From Acidobacteriota bacterium (GTDB lineage Bacteria; Acidobacteriota; Terriglobia; Acidiferrales; UBA7541), in assembly GCA_027307115.1 (NCBI GenBank), contig DAHUXN010000026.1, positions 1 to 64,000 on the forward strand: a stretch of DNA of 64,000 nt, given 5' to 3'. The notes below the pieces were generated by a model. It ran no database searches, had not been told where the DNA came from, and worked only from the letters and a program-made list of their open reading frames with translations. Positions 1 to 7,981 of this stretch are shown here, piece by piece; the stretch's first letter is position 1; each line of letters starts with the position of its first letter. A program made the translations under genes and the position numbers.

Positions 1-3
1 GAT

Positions 4-909
4 TCAGCGGCCGTGCGAAGGGTCGCGCGAGGCCGCAGAATCTAAATCCACATGAATTTTTTCGTCGCCGGGCAGCGGTGCGTAGCAATTGCCGTCGGGA
101 TTATACGGGTAAGGACAGAGCGCCGTGAGTTCAGGCCGGCGCGGCGACTGCGCGAATTGCCAGGCGGTAGCGGAGGGCACGCCGCTCTGGCTGGGCAATA
201 AAGGTTGGGCGTCGAAATCGCAACCCGGCGCCGGCGGGCAGACGTCATTGTAGATGAAAAATTCAATTTTCCGATTGCGCGCATTGTTCTGGATATCGTT
301 TGCCGTGGTGATTTGCACGCCGAGGGATTCTTGCACGGGGATTCCGGAGCAGTAGACGCCGGCTTTGTATCCGGAGAAATTCACGGCGTCGATCCAGGCG
401 TACAAGTAAGCCTGTTGCTCGGGTAGCATTCGCCCGCCTTCTTCCTGGTCGAGAAAGATGATTGTGCCCGGAGGAAAGCCTTCCTTCTTTGCGGCGTCCA
501 CTGCGGCGGTTGCGTCGTTTGAGCCGAGAGTCTTTGGATCGCGCGCCGATTTCAATTCTTTGTCGAGGCGGCCATTGAACAGCACCAGGAAGCCGAAACC
601 ATGCGAGCGCAAGATTTCGCGTTTGCCCAGCCATGTATCCGACTTTTCTCCCGGCGGCGCGTTCAGCCAGTAGCCACAGAACGCAAAATCTTGCGCAAGG
701 GCATCGAGCACAGTGTCTCCCGGATAATCGTTGCGATCGAAGCCAAGATAGGTCCCGAGGGCGGGCTGAACATCTTGTTGAAAATCCGGAGAAGGCTGCC
801 GGCGCAGCGGAAATCTGGCATACGCGATTGCAGCGCACGCGAGTAAAACGCCCGTCGCGAAGGAAACGATCGTCCTTGCCAATCGTGCGGTCATGCGCAT
901 CATCCCCAT
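4..909 (-). CDS. DUF1906 (Rv2525c-like) glycoside-hydrolase-like exported protein
   Basis: This 301-residue protein has a hydrophobic N-terminal segment (about residues 13-30), which reads as a signal peptide or signal anchor, then a domain resembling the DUF1906/Rv2525c family. Seen in the sequence: the opening strand GFDRNDYPG, a CGYWL strand, FGFLVLFNGR and an acidic strand IIFLDQEEGG. In this TIM-barrel family such acidic strand ends form the putative active site. Rv2525c-type proteins are linked to the cell envelope, but no substrate is established, so an envelope glycan-processing role is inference. The gene is divergent from the membrane-protein gene that starts at 1058. Its stop codon lies at the window edge but is complete. 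Confidence 0.75.
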   Translation of the reverse strand: MGMMRMTARLARTIVSFATGVLLACAAIAYARFPLRRQPSPDFQQDVQPALGTYLGFDRNDYPGDTVLDALAQDFAFCGYWLNAPPGEKSDTWLGKREILRSHGFGFLVLFNGRLDKELKSARDPKTLGSNDATAAVDAAKKEGFPPGTIIFLDQEEGGRMLPEQQAYLYAWIDAVNFSGYKAGVYCSGIPVQESLGVQITTANDIQNNARNRKIEFFIYNDVCPPAPGCDFDAQPLLPSQSGVPSATAWQFAQSPRRPELTALCPYPYNPDGNCYAPLPGDEKIHVDLDSAASRDPSHGR

Positions 910-1057
910 TATGATTTGAGATGACTGTTCACAGTTGTATGCAGCATGCGCTCAATGGGTCGCGAGTTGCGTCAGTAACTGTGGACCGTGTGAAACCTTT
1001 GCGCGCGGAATCGCGTCCGAACAGTAGCACGCCATTGGCACAGCCGCGCAAGCCAAA

Positions 1058-1687
1058 GTGGCGAACGGCTACAAGGGAGTTTTTCGTCGCGTGACTGTGC
1101 TGGATTTATCGGCGTACATTGGGCTGATCGCTGTGGGCTTTGCCACGGCGAATATTCTGATCGGTCTGATGATTTTTGGGCGCTACAGTCCGGTTCGCTA
1201 TTGGCCGCATCGCCGTTTCGATATTTTTCGCATTCACCGCTGGACCGGCTACGGCACTCTGGGTTTTACTCTGCTGCATCCGTTGCCGCTGCTGCTGAAT
1301 GCGAGGCCTCATTTTCGGGTCGTCGATATTTTATTGCCGCTGTGGTCGCCGCAGCAGCCGCTGCAGAACACGATCGGGGCGGCGGCGTTGTATCTCTTCG
1401 TGATTATCATCGTTACTTCGCTCTACCGCATCGAGATCGGCCGGCATTTCTGGAAGCTTCTGCACTATCTCACTTATCCCGCGGCGGCATGCTTCTTCAT
1501 TCACGGCATTTTAACCGACCCGAATCTGACGGGTTTGGGGGCTGATTATTTGGATGGCGGGAAAGTTTTTGTCGAGATTTGCTGCGCCATCATTATTGGC
1601 GTCTCGGTGTGGCGCGTCCGCTATGCCCGCAAAAAGCGCCAATCCCATCGCATGGCGAGCTTTGGCCAAGAAGCCGCGGCGGAGTAG
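1058..1687 (+). CDS. ferric-reductase-like (YedZ/MsrQ-type) transmembrane haem protein
   Basis: This 209-residue integral membrane protein has about five to six hydrophobic helices. Histidines are spaced like haem ligands: HRWTGYGTLGFTLLHPLPLLL, then HFWKLLHYLTYPAAACFFIHG. This is the pattern of ferric-reductase-like membrane domains (FRE, YedZ, MsrQ), which carry electrons across the inner membrane through b-type haem. No FAD/NAD domain is attached, so it would need a partner. The frame opens with GTG at 1058; another in-frame GTG at 1091 is possible. It ends 9 bases before the CoA-ligase gene. The assignment rests on topology and His placement; the partner is unknown. Confidence 0.6.
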   Translation: MANGYKGVFRRVTVLDLSAYIGLIAVGFATANILIGLMIFGRYSPVRYWPHRRFDIFRIHRWTGYGTLGFTLLHPLPLLLNARPHFRVVDILLPLWSPQQPLQNTIGAAALYLFVIIIVTSLYRIEIGRHFWKLLHYLTYPAAACFFIHGILTDPNLTGLGADYLDGGKVFVEICCAIIIGVSVWRVRYARKKRQSHRMASFGQEAAAE

Positions 1688-1690
1688 AAT
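1661..1690 (+). promoter_or_regulatory. candidate promoter for the CoA-ligase gene
   Basis: TTTGGC at 1661-1666 and TAGAAT at 1685-1690 are separated by 18 bases. The hexamer ends 6 bases before the ATG at 1697, so transcription could start at the start codon (leaderless). It lies inside the 3' end of the upstream gene, so it would be an internal promoter. Confidence 0.3.
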
Positions 1691-1696
1691 CCTGCG

Positions 1697-3283
1697 ATGC
1701 TTCCGGAGATTCCGCAGCAACTGAACATTGCCGAGGAGTTCGTGTCGCGTCCGGCGCGGGAGCATCCTGAGCAGACGGCGATTCTCGGCGAGCCTGCGCG
1801 CTTTTCCTACGCGGAAGTCGAAGCCGCCGTGAATCGCGCGGCAAACGTGTTGCGCGAAAGCGGCTGCGAGGCGGGCCAGCGCGTTCTGATTATTCTTCCC
1901 GATTCCATCGAGTTTATTGGCGCGTTCTTTGGCGCGGCGAAAATCGGCGCGATTGCGGTGCCAGTGAATTCGATGGCGCGCGCGGCGGATTATTCCTACT
2001 ACGTGAAGGACGCGGGCGCGCGAATTGCGATTGTGCATGTCTCCGCGATGGCGGAATTTTCGCGAATTGAAGCAGCGCCGGAACTTCGTGTGCTCGCAAT
2101 TTCCGGCGAAGGAGCAGGGAATGCGGTGAAGGCCGCGGAGCCTGCGTTCGCGGGAGCGCGGAAACTTGCGTGGGATGACGCATGGAATCAAGCGAGCGCG
2201 CGGTGTGAAACGCATGCGACAGCGGCGACGGATCCGGCGTTCTTGCTGTACACGTCGGGAAGCGGAGGGACGCCGAAAGCGGCGATTCATCGTCACGCAG
2301 ACATGATGCGCACGAGCCGGGGATATGCGCGCGAAGTGCTGGGCTTGCGCGCGGACGATGTGTGCTATTCAGTGTCGAAATTGTTTTTTGCGTATGGACT
2401 GGGAAATGGAATGTATTTTCCGTTTTCCGTTGGCGCGAGCACGGTGCTCGATGCGGATAAGCCGAAACCGGAACGCACGGCGGAACTGCTGACGAAATAC
2501 CGTCCGACGATTTTGTTTTCGGTGCCCACCTTTTTTGCCGCGATGCTGCGTGAAGCGGCGCGCGGACTGGTCATCGATTGTTCATCCTTGCGCATGGCCG
2601 TTTCAGCGGGAGAAACACTACCCGCGGAAATCTTCGAGCGATTCAGGGAAACATTCGGAGTGGAGATTCTGGACGGCATCGGCTCGACGGAAATGCTGCA
2701 CATGTTTTTATCGCCGGGGCCAGGACGCGCGCGAGCGGGAAGCTGCGGCGTGGAAGTGCCGGGATGCGAAGCGAAAATAGTCGACGACGAAGGGCGCGCG
2801 GTTGCGGATGATGCGATCGGAAATTTGTGGGTGCGCGGCGGCGGCGCGTTCGCGGGCTACTGGAATAAGCCGGAACTGACGGCGCGGACGAAGCGCGGCG
2901 AATGGGTGATTACCGGTGATAAATTCACGCGCGATGCCGATGGCTATTACCACTATTGCGGACGCGCGGACGACATGATGAAAGTCGCGGGCATGTGGGT
3001 GTCTCCGGGCGAAGTGGAAAACGCGCTGCTGGGGCATCCGATGGTGGCGGAAGTTGCGGTGGTCGCGCAAGCAAACGAAAATGGACTGATGCATCCCGCC
3101 GCTTACGTGGTGCTGAAGAATGAAATGCAAGCGCAAGGGGGACTGGAGCGGGAAATTCGCGAATGGCTGCGGCAAAAATTGGTTTCGTACAAATGCCCGC
3201 AGACAGTCCAATTCGTCGAAAAGCTGCCCAAGACGGCGACAGGGAAAATTCAGCGGTTTCGTTTGCGCTCCACAAGTGATTGA
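1697..3283 (+). CDS. benzoate-CoA-ligase-family acyl/aryl-CoA synthetase
   Basis: This 528-residue protein is a class I adenylate-forming enzyme. It would activate an aromatic or other carboxylic acid with ATP and then transfer it to CoA. Seen in the sequence: the AMP-binding P-loop LLYTSGSGGTPKAAIH (about residues 187-202), DGIGSTEM, the GDKF...DADGYYHYCGRADDMMKVAGMWVSP hinge region and the C-terminal KTATGKIQR with the catalytic lysine. The overall pattern is closest to benzoate/4-hydroxybenzoate-CoA ligases. No other aromatic degradation gene is nearby, so the substrate is not settled. The next gene is a MocR regulator on the same strand, 91 bases away. Confidence 0.85.
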   Translation: MLPEIPQQLNIAEEFVSRPAREHPEQTAILGEPARFSYAEVEAAVNRAANVLRESGCEAGQRVLIILPDSIEFIGAFFGAAKIGAIAVPVNSMARAADYSYYVKDAGARIAIVHVSAMAEFSRIEAAPELRVLAISGEGAGNAVKAAEPAFAGARKLAWDDAWNQASARCETHATAATDPAFLLYTSGSGGTPKAAIHRHADMMRTSRGYAREVLGLRADDVCYSVSKLFFAYGLGNGMYFPFSVGASTVLDADKPKPERTAELLTKYRPTILFSVPTFFAAMLREAARGLVIDCSSLRMAVSAGETLPAEIFERFRETFGVEILDGIGSTEMLHMFLSPGPGRARAGSCGVEVPGCEAKIVDDEGRAVADDAIGNLWVRGGGAFAGYWNKPELTARTKRGEWVITGDKFTRDADGYYHYCGRADDMMKVAGMWVSPGEVENALLGHPMVAEVAVVAQANENGLMHPAAYVVLKNEMQAQGGLEREIREWLRQKLVSYKCPQTVQFVEKLPKTATGKIQRFRLRSTSD

Positions 3284-3318
3284 TTTAACAGCCATATAAC
3301 TGAAAATCAGAGAATTTC

Positions 3319-3345
3319 TCAAAAGAGCCAAATTGGCTCTTTTGA
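3319..3345. promoter_or_regulatory. perfect 13-bp inverted repeat upstream of the MocR gene
   Basis: TCAAAAGAGCCAA at 3319-3331 is an exact inverted repeat of 3333-3345 around a single central base. It overlaps a TTGACG hexamer at 3342-3347 and ends 29 bases before the regulator's ATG at 3375. MocR/GntR regulators often act on their own promoter region, so an autoregulatory operator is a reasonable inference. Confidence 0.5.
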
Positions 3346-3374
3346 CGGGTATTTTTTGGTTTATATTGGCCTGT

Positions 3375-4943
3375 ATGAGCAGGCCATTTATTCCTCTCCA
3401 CTTGCAGCCCGAAAGCGACATCCCGCTGTATGCGCAATTGCGCGATCAAATGCGCGCGCTAGTGCATTCGGGAGAATTACTGCCAGGGGACCGCATCCCA
3501 GCGAGCCGCGAACTCGCGAACCAACTGCAGATTCACCGCACAACCGTGGCGACCGCGTACGCGGAACTGGAATCGGAGGGACTTGTACAAGGTTTCGTCG
3601 GGCGCGGAACGTATATCAGCGAGTCCAGCGCGCCGCGAGAATTCACGCCGCCGCCACGCGAGGCGGGCGGCGTGTTGCGATGGGAAGCGTTGTTCGCGGA
3701 CGAGCGTGCGGGGGACGGCTTGAGCCGATTGGTGCCCGAGGTGCCGGAAGGCACGATTGCGTTTATCAGCGCGCGGCCGTCTGAGGAATTTTTTCCGGTT
3801 GATGATGTGCGCACGTGCGCGAACGCGGTATTGAAGCGCGAAGGGCGGGAGATTCTGCAACTGGGCGCGTCAGACGGCTACGGGCCGTTGAAGCAAGTGC
3901 TGCTGGAAATGTTGCGAGCCGAAGGGATCGCCGCACACGAGCGCCAACTGCTTATCACCGACGGTTGCCAGCAATCGCTTGACTTGCTTGCCAAGGCGTT
4001 TCTGCGGCCGGGTGATGCAGTGCTGGTCGAAAATCCGGCTTATCCAGGTGCGCTGTCGATTTTGTCGGCGGCGCGTGTTCGATGCTTGCCCGCGGCGGTG
4101 GAGACGAATCGTTCGAGGCAGAACTACGCGGGACTGGACATGCGGGCCGTGGAAGCGGTGCTGGAGCAGAACCGCGTGAAAATGATTTTAGTCACGCCGG
4201 ACTTTCAAAATCCGACGGGAACGACTTTGCCTGTCAGCGAACGGCAAAAGCTGCTGGAGCTTGCGATGCGGCACAAAGTGCCGATTGTCGAGGATCATAT
4301 TTACGCGCGATTGCGGCTGCGCGGGAATCCGTTGTCATCGCTGAAGGCGATGGACCGCAACGGAATTGTGATCCAGATCGATAGTTTTTCAAAGGTAGCG
4401 TTTCCGGGATTGCGCGTCGGATGGTGCATTGGGCCGGAGCGTGTGATCGAGCGGCTGCGGCTGTTGAAGCAATCGAGCGATTTGCACACGGACCAGCTTG
4501 CGCAAGCAACGCTGGCGGAATTTGTGAAGCGCGGAATGCTTGAAAAGCACATGAAGCGGATGATTCGCGTGTATGCCAGACGGCTGGAAGTGTTTGAGAA
4601 AGCGGTGGCGAAGTATTTGCCGCGTGGAGTGGAATGGACGCGGCCCGACGGAGGCATGTCGGTGTGGGTCACGCTGCCGCCGGGATTGGATGCGGGCGAG
4701 TTGCTGATTCATGCGCGCGAGCGCGGCGTGCTGTTCGTGCCGGGAAGATATTTTTATTTCGAGCATCCGCAGACGAACACGCTGCGGCTGGGATTTGCGG
4801 GACTTGAGGAAAGGGATATCGTGCAGGGACTCGCGAAGCTTGGAAGCGTGATTGACACGGAGATGCGAAAGAAGCAAAAAGGAGGCAGGCGCGCGATGGT
4901 TGAGCATCCGCAAGAGGCGAGATCGCGCGTGGCGCTGATCTAA
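3375..4943 (+). CDS. MocR-type regulator (GntR winged helix plus aminotransferase-like domain)
   Basis: This 522-residue protein starts with a GntR winged helix (PLYAQLRDQMRALVHSGELLPGDRIPASRELANQL, about residues 18-52), followed by a fold-type I aminotransferase-like domain of about 380 residues. PLP-binding features are visible: DGCQQSLDLLAKAFL, NPAYPG, TPDFQNPTG and SFSKVAFPGLRVGW, with the Schiff-base lysine in SFSK. MocR proteins usually sense PLP or an amine and control vitamin B6 or amino-acid genes. A PLP synthase pair (pdxS-pdxT) lies about 7 kb downstream; a link is inference. The ATG at 3375 is chosen because conserved sequence begins there. There is no clear Shine-Dalgarno, and TATATT lies 7 bases upstream. 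Confidence 0.85.
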   Translation: MSRPFIPLHLQPESDIPLYAQLRDQMRALVHSGELLPGDRIPASRELANQLQIHRTTVATAYAELESEGLVQGFVGRGTYISESSAPREFTPPPREAGGVLRWEALFADERAGDGLSRLVPEVPEGTIAFISARPSEEFFPVDDVRTCANAVLKREGREILQLGASDGYGPLKQVLLEMLRAEGIAAHERQLLITDGCQQSLDLLAKAFLRPGDAVLVENPAYPGALSILSAARVRCLPAAVETNRSRQNYAGLDMRAVEAVLEQNRVKMILVTPDFQNPTGTTLPVSERQKLLELAMRHKVPIVEDHIYARLRLRGNPLSSLKAMDRNGIVIQIDSFSKVAFPGLRVGWCIGPERVIERLRLLKQSSDLHTDQLAQATLAEFVKRGMLEKHMKRMIRVYARRLEVFEKAVAKYLPRGVEWTRPDGGMSVWVTLPPGLDAGELLIHARERGVLFVPGRYFYFEHPQTNTLRLGFAGLEERDIVQGLAKLGSVIDTEMRKKQKGGRRAMVEHPQEARSRVALI

Positions 4944-4990
4944 GATCAGCGATTAGGTGATGAGTGACAAGCGACGCGTCACGTTTACTG

Positions 4991-4996
4991 TACAAT
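4991..4996 (+). promoter_or_regulatory. candidate -10 box before the kinase gene
   Basis: TACAAT lies 38 bases before the ATG at 5035. No convincing -35 accompanies it. It supports starting the kinase at 5035 rather than at the upstream in-frame ATG at 4957. Confidence 0.25.
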
Positions 4997-5034
4997 CGCG
5001 AGTTGCTGGAATCTCCCTTCGTGAGCGGCGTCAA

Positions 5035-7761
5035 ATGACTCTGGCGGAAAAAACAAAACTCGGGCCGTATGAAATTCTCACGGCGATTGGTGCGGGCGGA
5101 ATGGGCGAAGTGTACCGCGCGCGCGATACGCGCCTGGGCCGCGACGTGGCGATCAAGATTCTGCCGCAGCATTTGACCGAGAAAGCCGACGCGCGGCAAC
5201 GGTTCGAGCACGAGGCGCGCGCCGTTTCTTCGCTGAATCATCCGCACATTTGTACGCTCTATGACATTGGTCATCAGGACGGCACCGACTTTCTGGTGAT
5301 GGAATATCTGGAAGGCGAGACGCTGGCGAAGCGTTTGGAAAAAGGGCCGCTGGCAACCACGGAATTGCTGCGCATCGGAATTGAGATTGCGGATGCGCTG
5401 GAGAAGGCCCATCGCGCCGGCGTGATTCATCGCGATCTGAAGCCTTCGAACATCATGCTCACCAAAGGCGGCGCGAAATTGCTGGATTTCGGCTTGGCGA
5501 AAGCGGAGGAAGAGAGCGCCGCTCCGGCGCTAGCGAGCCTGACACAGCCACTCAATCCATCGGGGCGCAGCACGCCGGTGACGGCGGAAGGCACGATTGT
5601 GGGGACGTTTCAGTACATGTCGCCGGAGCAGATGGAAGGGAAAGAGGTGGATGCGCGGAGCGATATTTTTTCGTTTGGCGCGGTGCTGTACGAAATGGCC
5701 ACGGCGAAGCGCGCGTTTGAAGGAAAAACGACGGCGAGCGTGATTGCGGCGATTTTGGAGCGTGAGCCGCCGCCGATTTCGAGCGTGCAACCGATGTCGC
5801 CGCCGGCGTTGGATCGCACGGTGAAGATTTGTCTGGCGAAAGATCCCGACGAGCGGTTCCACTCGGCGCACGATGTAAAGCTGCAACTGGAATGGATACG
5901 CGAGGCGGGCTCCCAAGCGGGCGTGCCCGCGCCGGTCGTTGCGCGGAGAAAAATGCGGGAGCGCTTCTGGATTTCTGCAACGACGCTGGTGACAATCATC
6001 GCGGCGCTGTTGGCCATCGGCTACATCGCGCGAGCACCGCAGTCTGCGCAAGTTATTCGCGCCTATATCAAACCAGCGGCAAATTCAAACTTCACCAGCT
6101 TCAACGGCGGAACCGCGGGCTTTGCCGTTTCACCCGACGGCCTACGCGTGGCCTATGTGGCCACAATGCCGGATGGAAAATCCGTCCTGTGGGTCCGTCC
6201 GCTCGGTTCGTTGGAAGCCCAGCCACTCGCAGGCACCGAAGGCGCAAATCTTCCATTTTGGTCGCCGGATAGCCGCTCCATAGGATTCTTTGCAGATGGG
6301 AAATTGAAGAAAATCGAAGTTGCTGGCGGCCCGCCCTTGACCCTTTGCGATGCTTTGGGGGGACGCGGCGGCACGTGGAATCGGGATGGGACCATCGTCT
6401 TTTCACCGTTCTTCAGCACACCGCTCTTTCGCGTGTCCGCTGCTGGTGGCGCAGCCACGCCGGTCACCACCGTGGACCGCTCAACGAATCAGTCCACAGA
6501 CCGCTGGCCCTGGTTCCTCCCCGACGGCCGTCACTTCCTCTACCTGGCGGGAAATCCGTTTACGCCGGAGGAGAGTCCCACCAACTCAATCATGGTGGGA
6601 TCGCTCGATTCCAAAGAAACGAAATTTCTTTTTCATAGCCACTCGAATGCCATCTTCGCCTCGGGTTACATCCTCTTCCTGCGCCAGAACACTCTGATGG
6701 CCTGGCCCTTCGACCCAAAGCGCCTTGAGTTCACGGGCGACGCCGTCCCTATCGCCGATCAAGTAGAAGATGTCACAACACGCGTCGAGGGCGAGTTCTC
6801 CTCCTCCGAGAACGGAGTCCTCGCCTATTTAGAGGGCGGTGCCGTCGGGAGTCGGCAGCTCGTTTGGCTTGACCGCAGCGGAAAACAGGTCGGGGCGGTT
6901 CCTGGCACAGACAGTTACTCTGCCCCCCACATCTCGCCGGACGGGAAGGAGCTCGCTTTTGAGCTTGAGTCGCCCGCAGGCGACATCTGGCTTTACGACA
7001 TGGCGCGCGACGTGAAGACTCGGTTCACCTTCAGCTCGGGTTCATCCTCGGCGAATTTGTCGCAGATATGGTCGCCCGACGGTCGGCGCATCGCTTACGC
7101 CTCCATTCGCAACGGTGGATTCGGCATTTATGAGAAGGCCGCTGACGGCTCGGGGAACGAAGAACAGCTGGTCGAGCCGGGTGCAGACCAAAGATATCCC
7201 ATGGATTGGTCCCCAGATGGCAGGTTTATTCTCTATATCGGCTGGGAAAGCAGCGGAGCGGACATTTGGGTTCTTCCCCTGCAGGGTGACCGCAAGCCAT
7301 ACATATTGAATCAAACCCAACAAACTCAAACTCTATCCTTTTCCTCGCAGACGACGGCCCGTTTTTCACCCGACGGCAAATGGCTGGCTTACTCCTCGAG
7401 CGAATCGGGCAGGTTCCAGGTGTACGTCACGCCCTTCCCGGGTCCGGGGGGAAAGTGGCAGATCTCGAGCGATGGCGGCTGGTTCCCGCAGTGGCGGCGA
7501 GATGGCAGGGAGCTTTTCTATGTTTCGCCTTCGGATGACAAAATAATGGCTGCCGAAGTGAAAGCAAACGGGTCAAGTTTTGATGTCGGTGCCGTGCGTC
7601 CGCTTTTTGAAATCAGGCCGTATTTTGGCCTTTACACTGCCAACTTATTCGATGTCATGCCGGACGGCCAGCGTTTCATCGTCGTTGACGATGCGCCGCG
7701 ATCGAACGCGACCCTCACCCTCGTTGCCAACTGGCCGGCGCTGTTGAAAAAACAACCATGA
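5035..7761 (+). CDS. Ser/Thr protein kinase with C-terminal PD40/TolB-like propeller
   Basis: This 908-residue protein is a Hanks-type kinase with a sensor tail. Seen in order: glycine loop [14 protein letters not shown] (about residues 16-29), VAIK lysine, HRDLKPSN catalytic loop, DFGLAK, and [13 protein letters not shown] after the activation loop. One membrane helix follows ([21 protein letters not shown], about residue 305), then about 570 residues with repeated FSPDGK/WSPDGR-type motifs, the mark of PD40 beta-propeller blades. The kinase faces the cytoplasm and the propeller the periplasm. This architecture is abundant in Acidobacteriota. [15 protein letters not shown] at 5035 matches the usual N-terminus; the in-frame ATG at 4957 would add 26 unusual residues. 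The target is unknown. Confidence 0.9.
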   Translation: MTLAEKTKLGPYEILTAIGAGGMGEVYRARDTRLGRDVAIKILPQHLTEKADARQRFEHEARAVSSLNHPHICTLYDIGHQDGTDFLVMEYLEGETLAKRLEKGPLATTELLRIGIEIADALEKAHRAGVIHRDLKPSNIMLTKGGAKLLDFGLAKAEEESAAPALASLTQPLNPSGRSTPVTAEGTIVGTFQYMSPEQMEGKEVDARSDIFSFGAVLYEMATAKRAFEGKTTASVIAAILEREPPPISSVQPMSPPALDRTVKICLAKDPDERFHSAHDVKLQLEWIREAGSQAGVPAPVVARRKMRERFWISATTLVTIIAALLAIGYIARAPQSAQVIRAYIKPAANSNFTSFNGGTAGFAVSPDGLRVAYVATMPDGKSVLWVRPLGSLEAQPLAGTEGANLPFWSPDSRSIGFFADGKLKKIEVAGGPPLTLCDALGGRGGTWNRDGTIVFSPFFSTPLFRVSAAGGAATPVTTVDRSTNQSTDRWPWFLPDGRHFLYLAGNPFTPEESPTNSIMVGSLDSKETKFLFHSHSNAIFASGYILFLRQNTLMAWPFDPKRLEFTGDAVPIADQVEDVTTRVEGEFSSSENGVLAYLEGGAVGSRQLVWLDRSGKQVGAVPGTDSYSAPHISPDGKELAFELESPAGDIWLYDMARDVKTRFTFSSGSSSANLSQIWSPDGRRIAYASIRNGGFGIYEKAADGSGNEEQLVEPGADQRYPMDWSPDGRFILYIGWESSGADIWVLPLQGDRKPYILNQTQQTQTLSFSSQTTARFSPDGKWLAYSSSESGRFQVYVTPFPGPGGKWQISSDGGWFPQWRRDGRELFYVSPSDDKIMAAEVKANGSSFDVGAVRPLFEIRPYFGLYTANLFDVMPDGQRFIVVDDAPRSNATLTLVANWPALLKKQP

Positions 7762-7971
7762 CGGTTGCATCAGACGCGAAAATGCTGACGAATCTGCGAG
7801 TGCAGCAAGACGAACAGACAAAGGCTGCAGGATGAACGTGGCAGCTTGCAGACGGCTAACGAACCGGCGGGAACAAGGTCGAACACGGAGAGCAGGTGTT
7901 TTTATGGCTACGGGGCTAGTCACGGACTACGGGTCACGACTGAGGTTTTTGGCACTGACTTTCTGATCGCT

Positions 7972-7977
7972 GGAGGA
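7972..7977 (+). promoter_or_regulatory. ribosome binding site of the orphan permease gene
   Basis: GGAGGA lies 4 bases before the ATG at 7982 and fixes this start. It is one of the strongest Shine-Dalgarno sequences in the window. The preceding 220 bases (7762-7981) hold no recognisable gene. Confidence 0.6.
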
Positions 7978-7981
7978 CGCT

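Noticed and set aside
924-935. ACTGT-TC-ACAGT palindrome in the 910-1057 divergent spacer
   Set aside because: Too short (5-bp arms) to support an operator call; it does not fit the CTGT-N8-ACAG spacing.
4957-5034. Upstream ATG start of the Ser/Thr kinase
   Set aside because: It would add 26 residues with no family match and would place the start before the TACAAT box at 4991.
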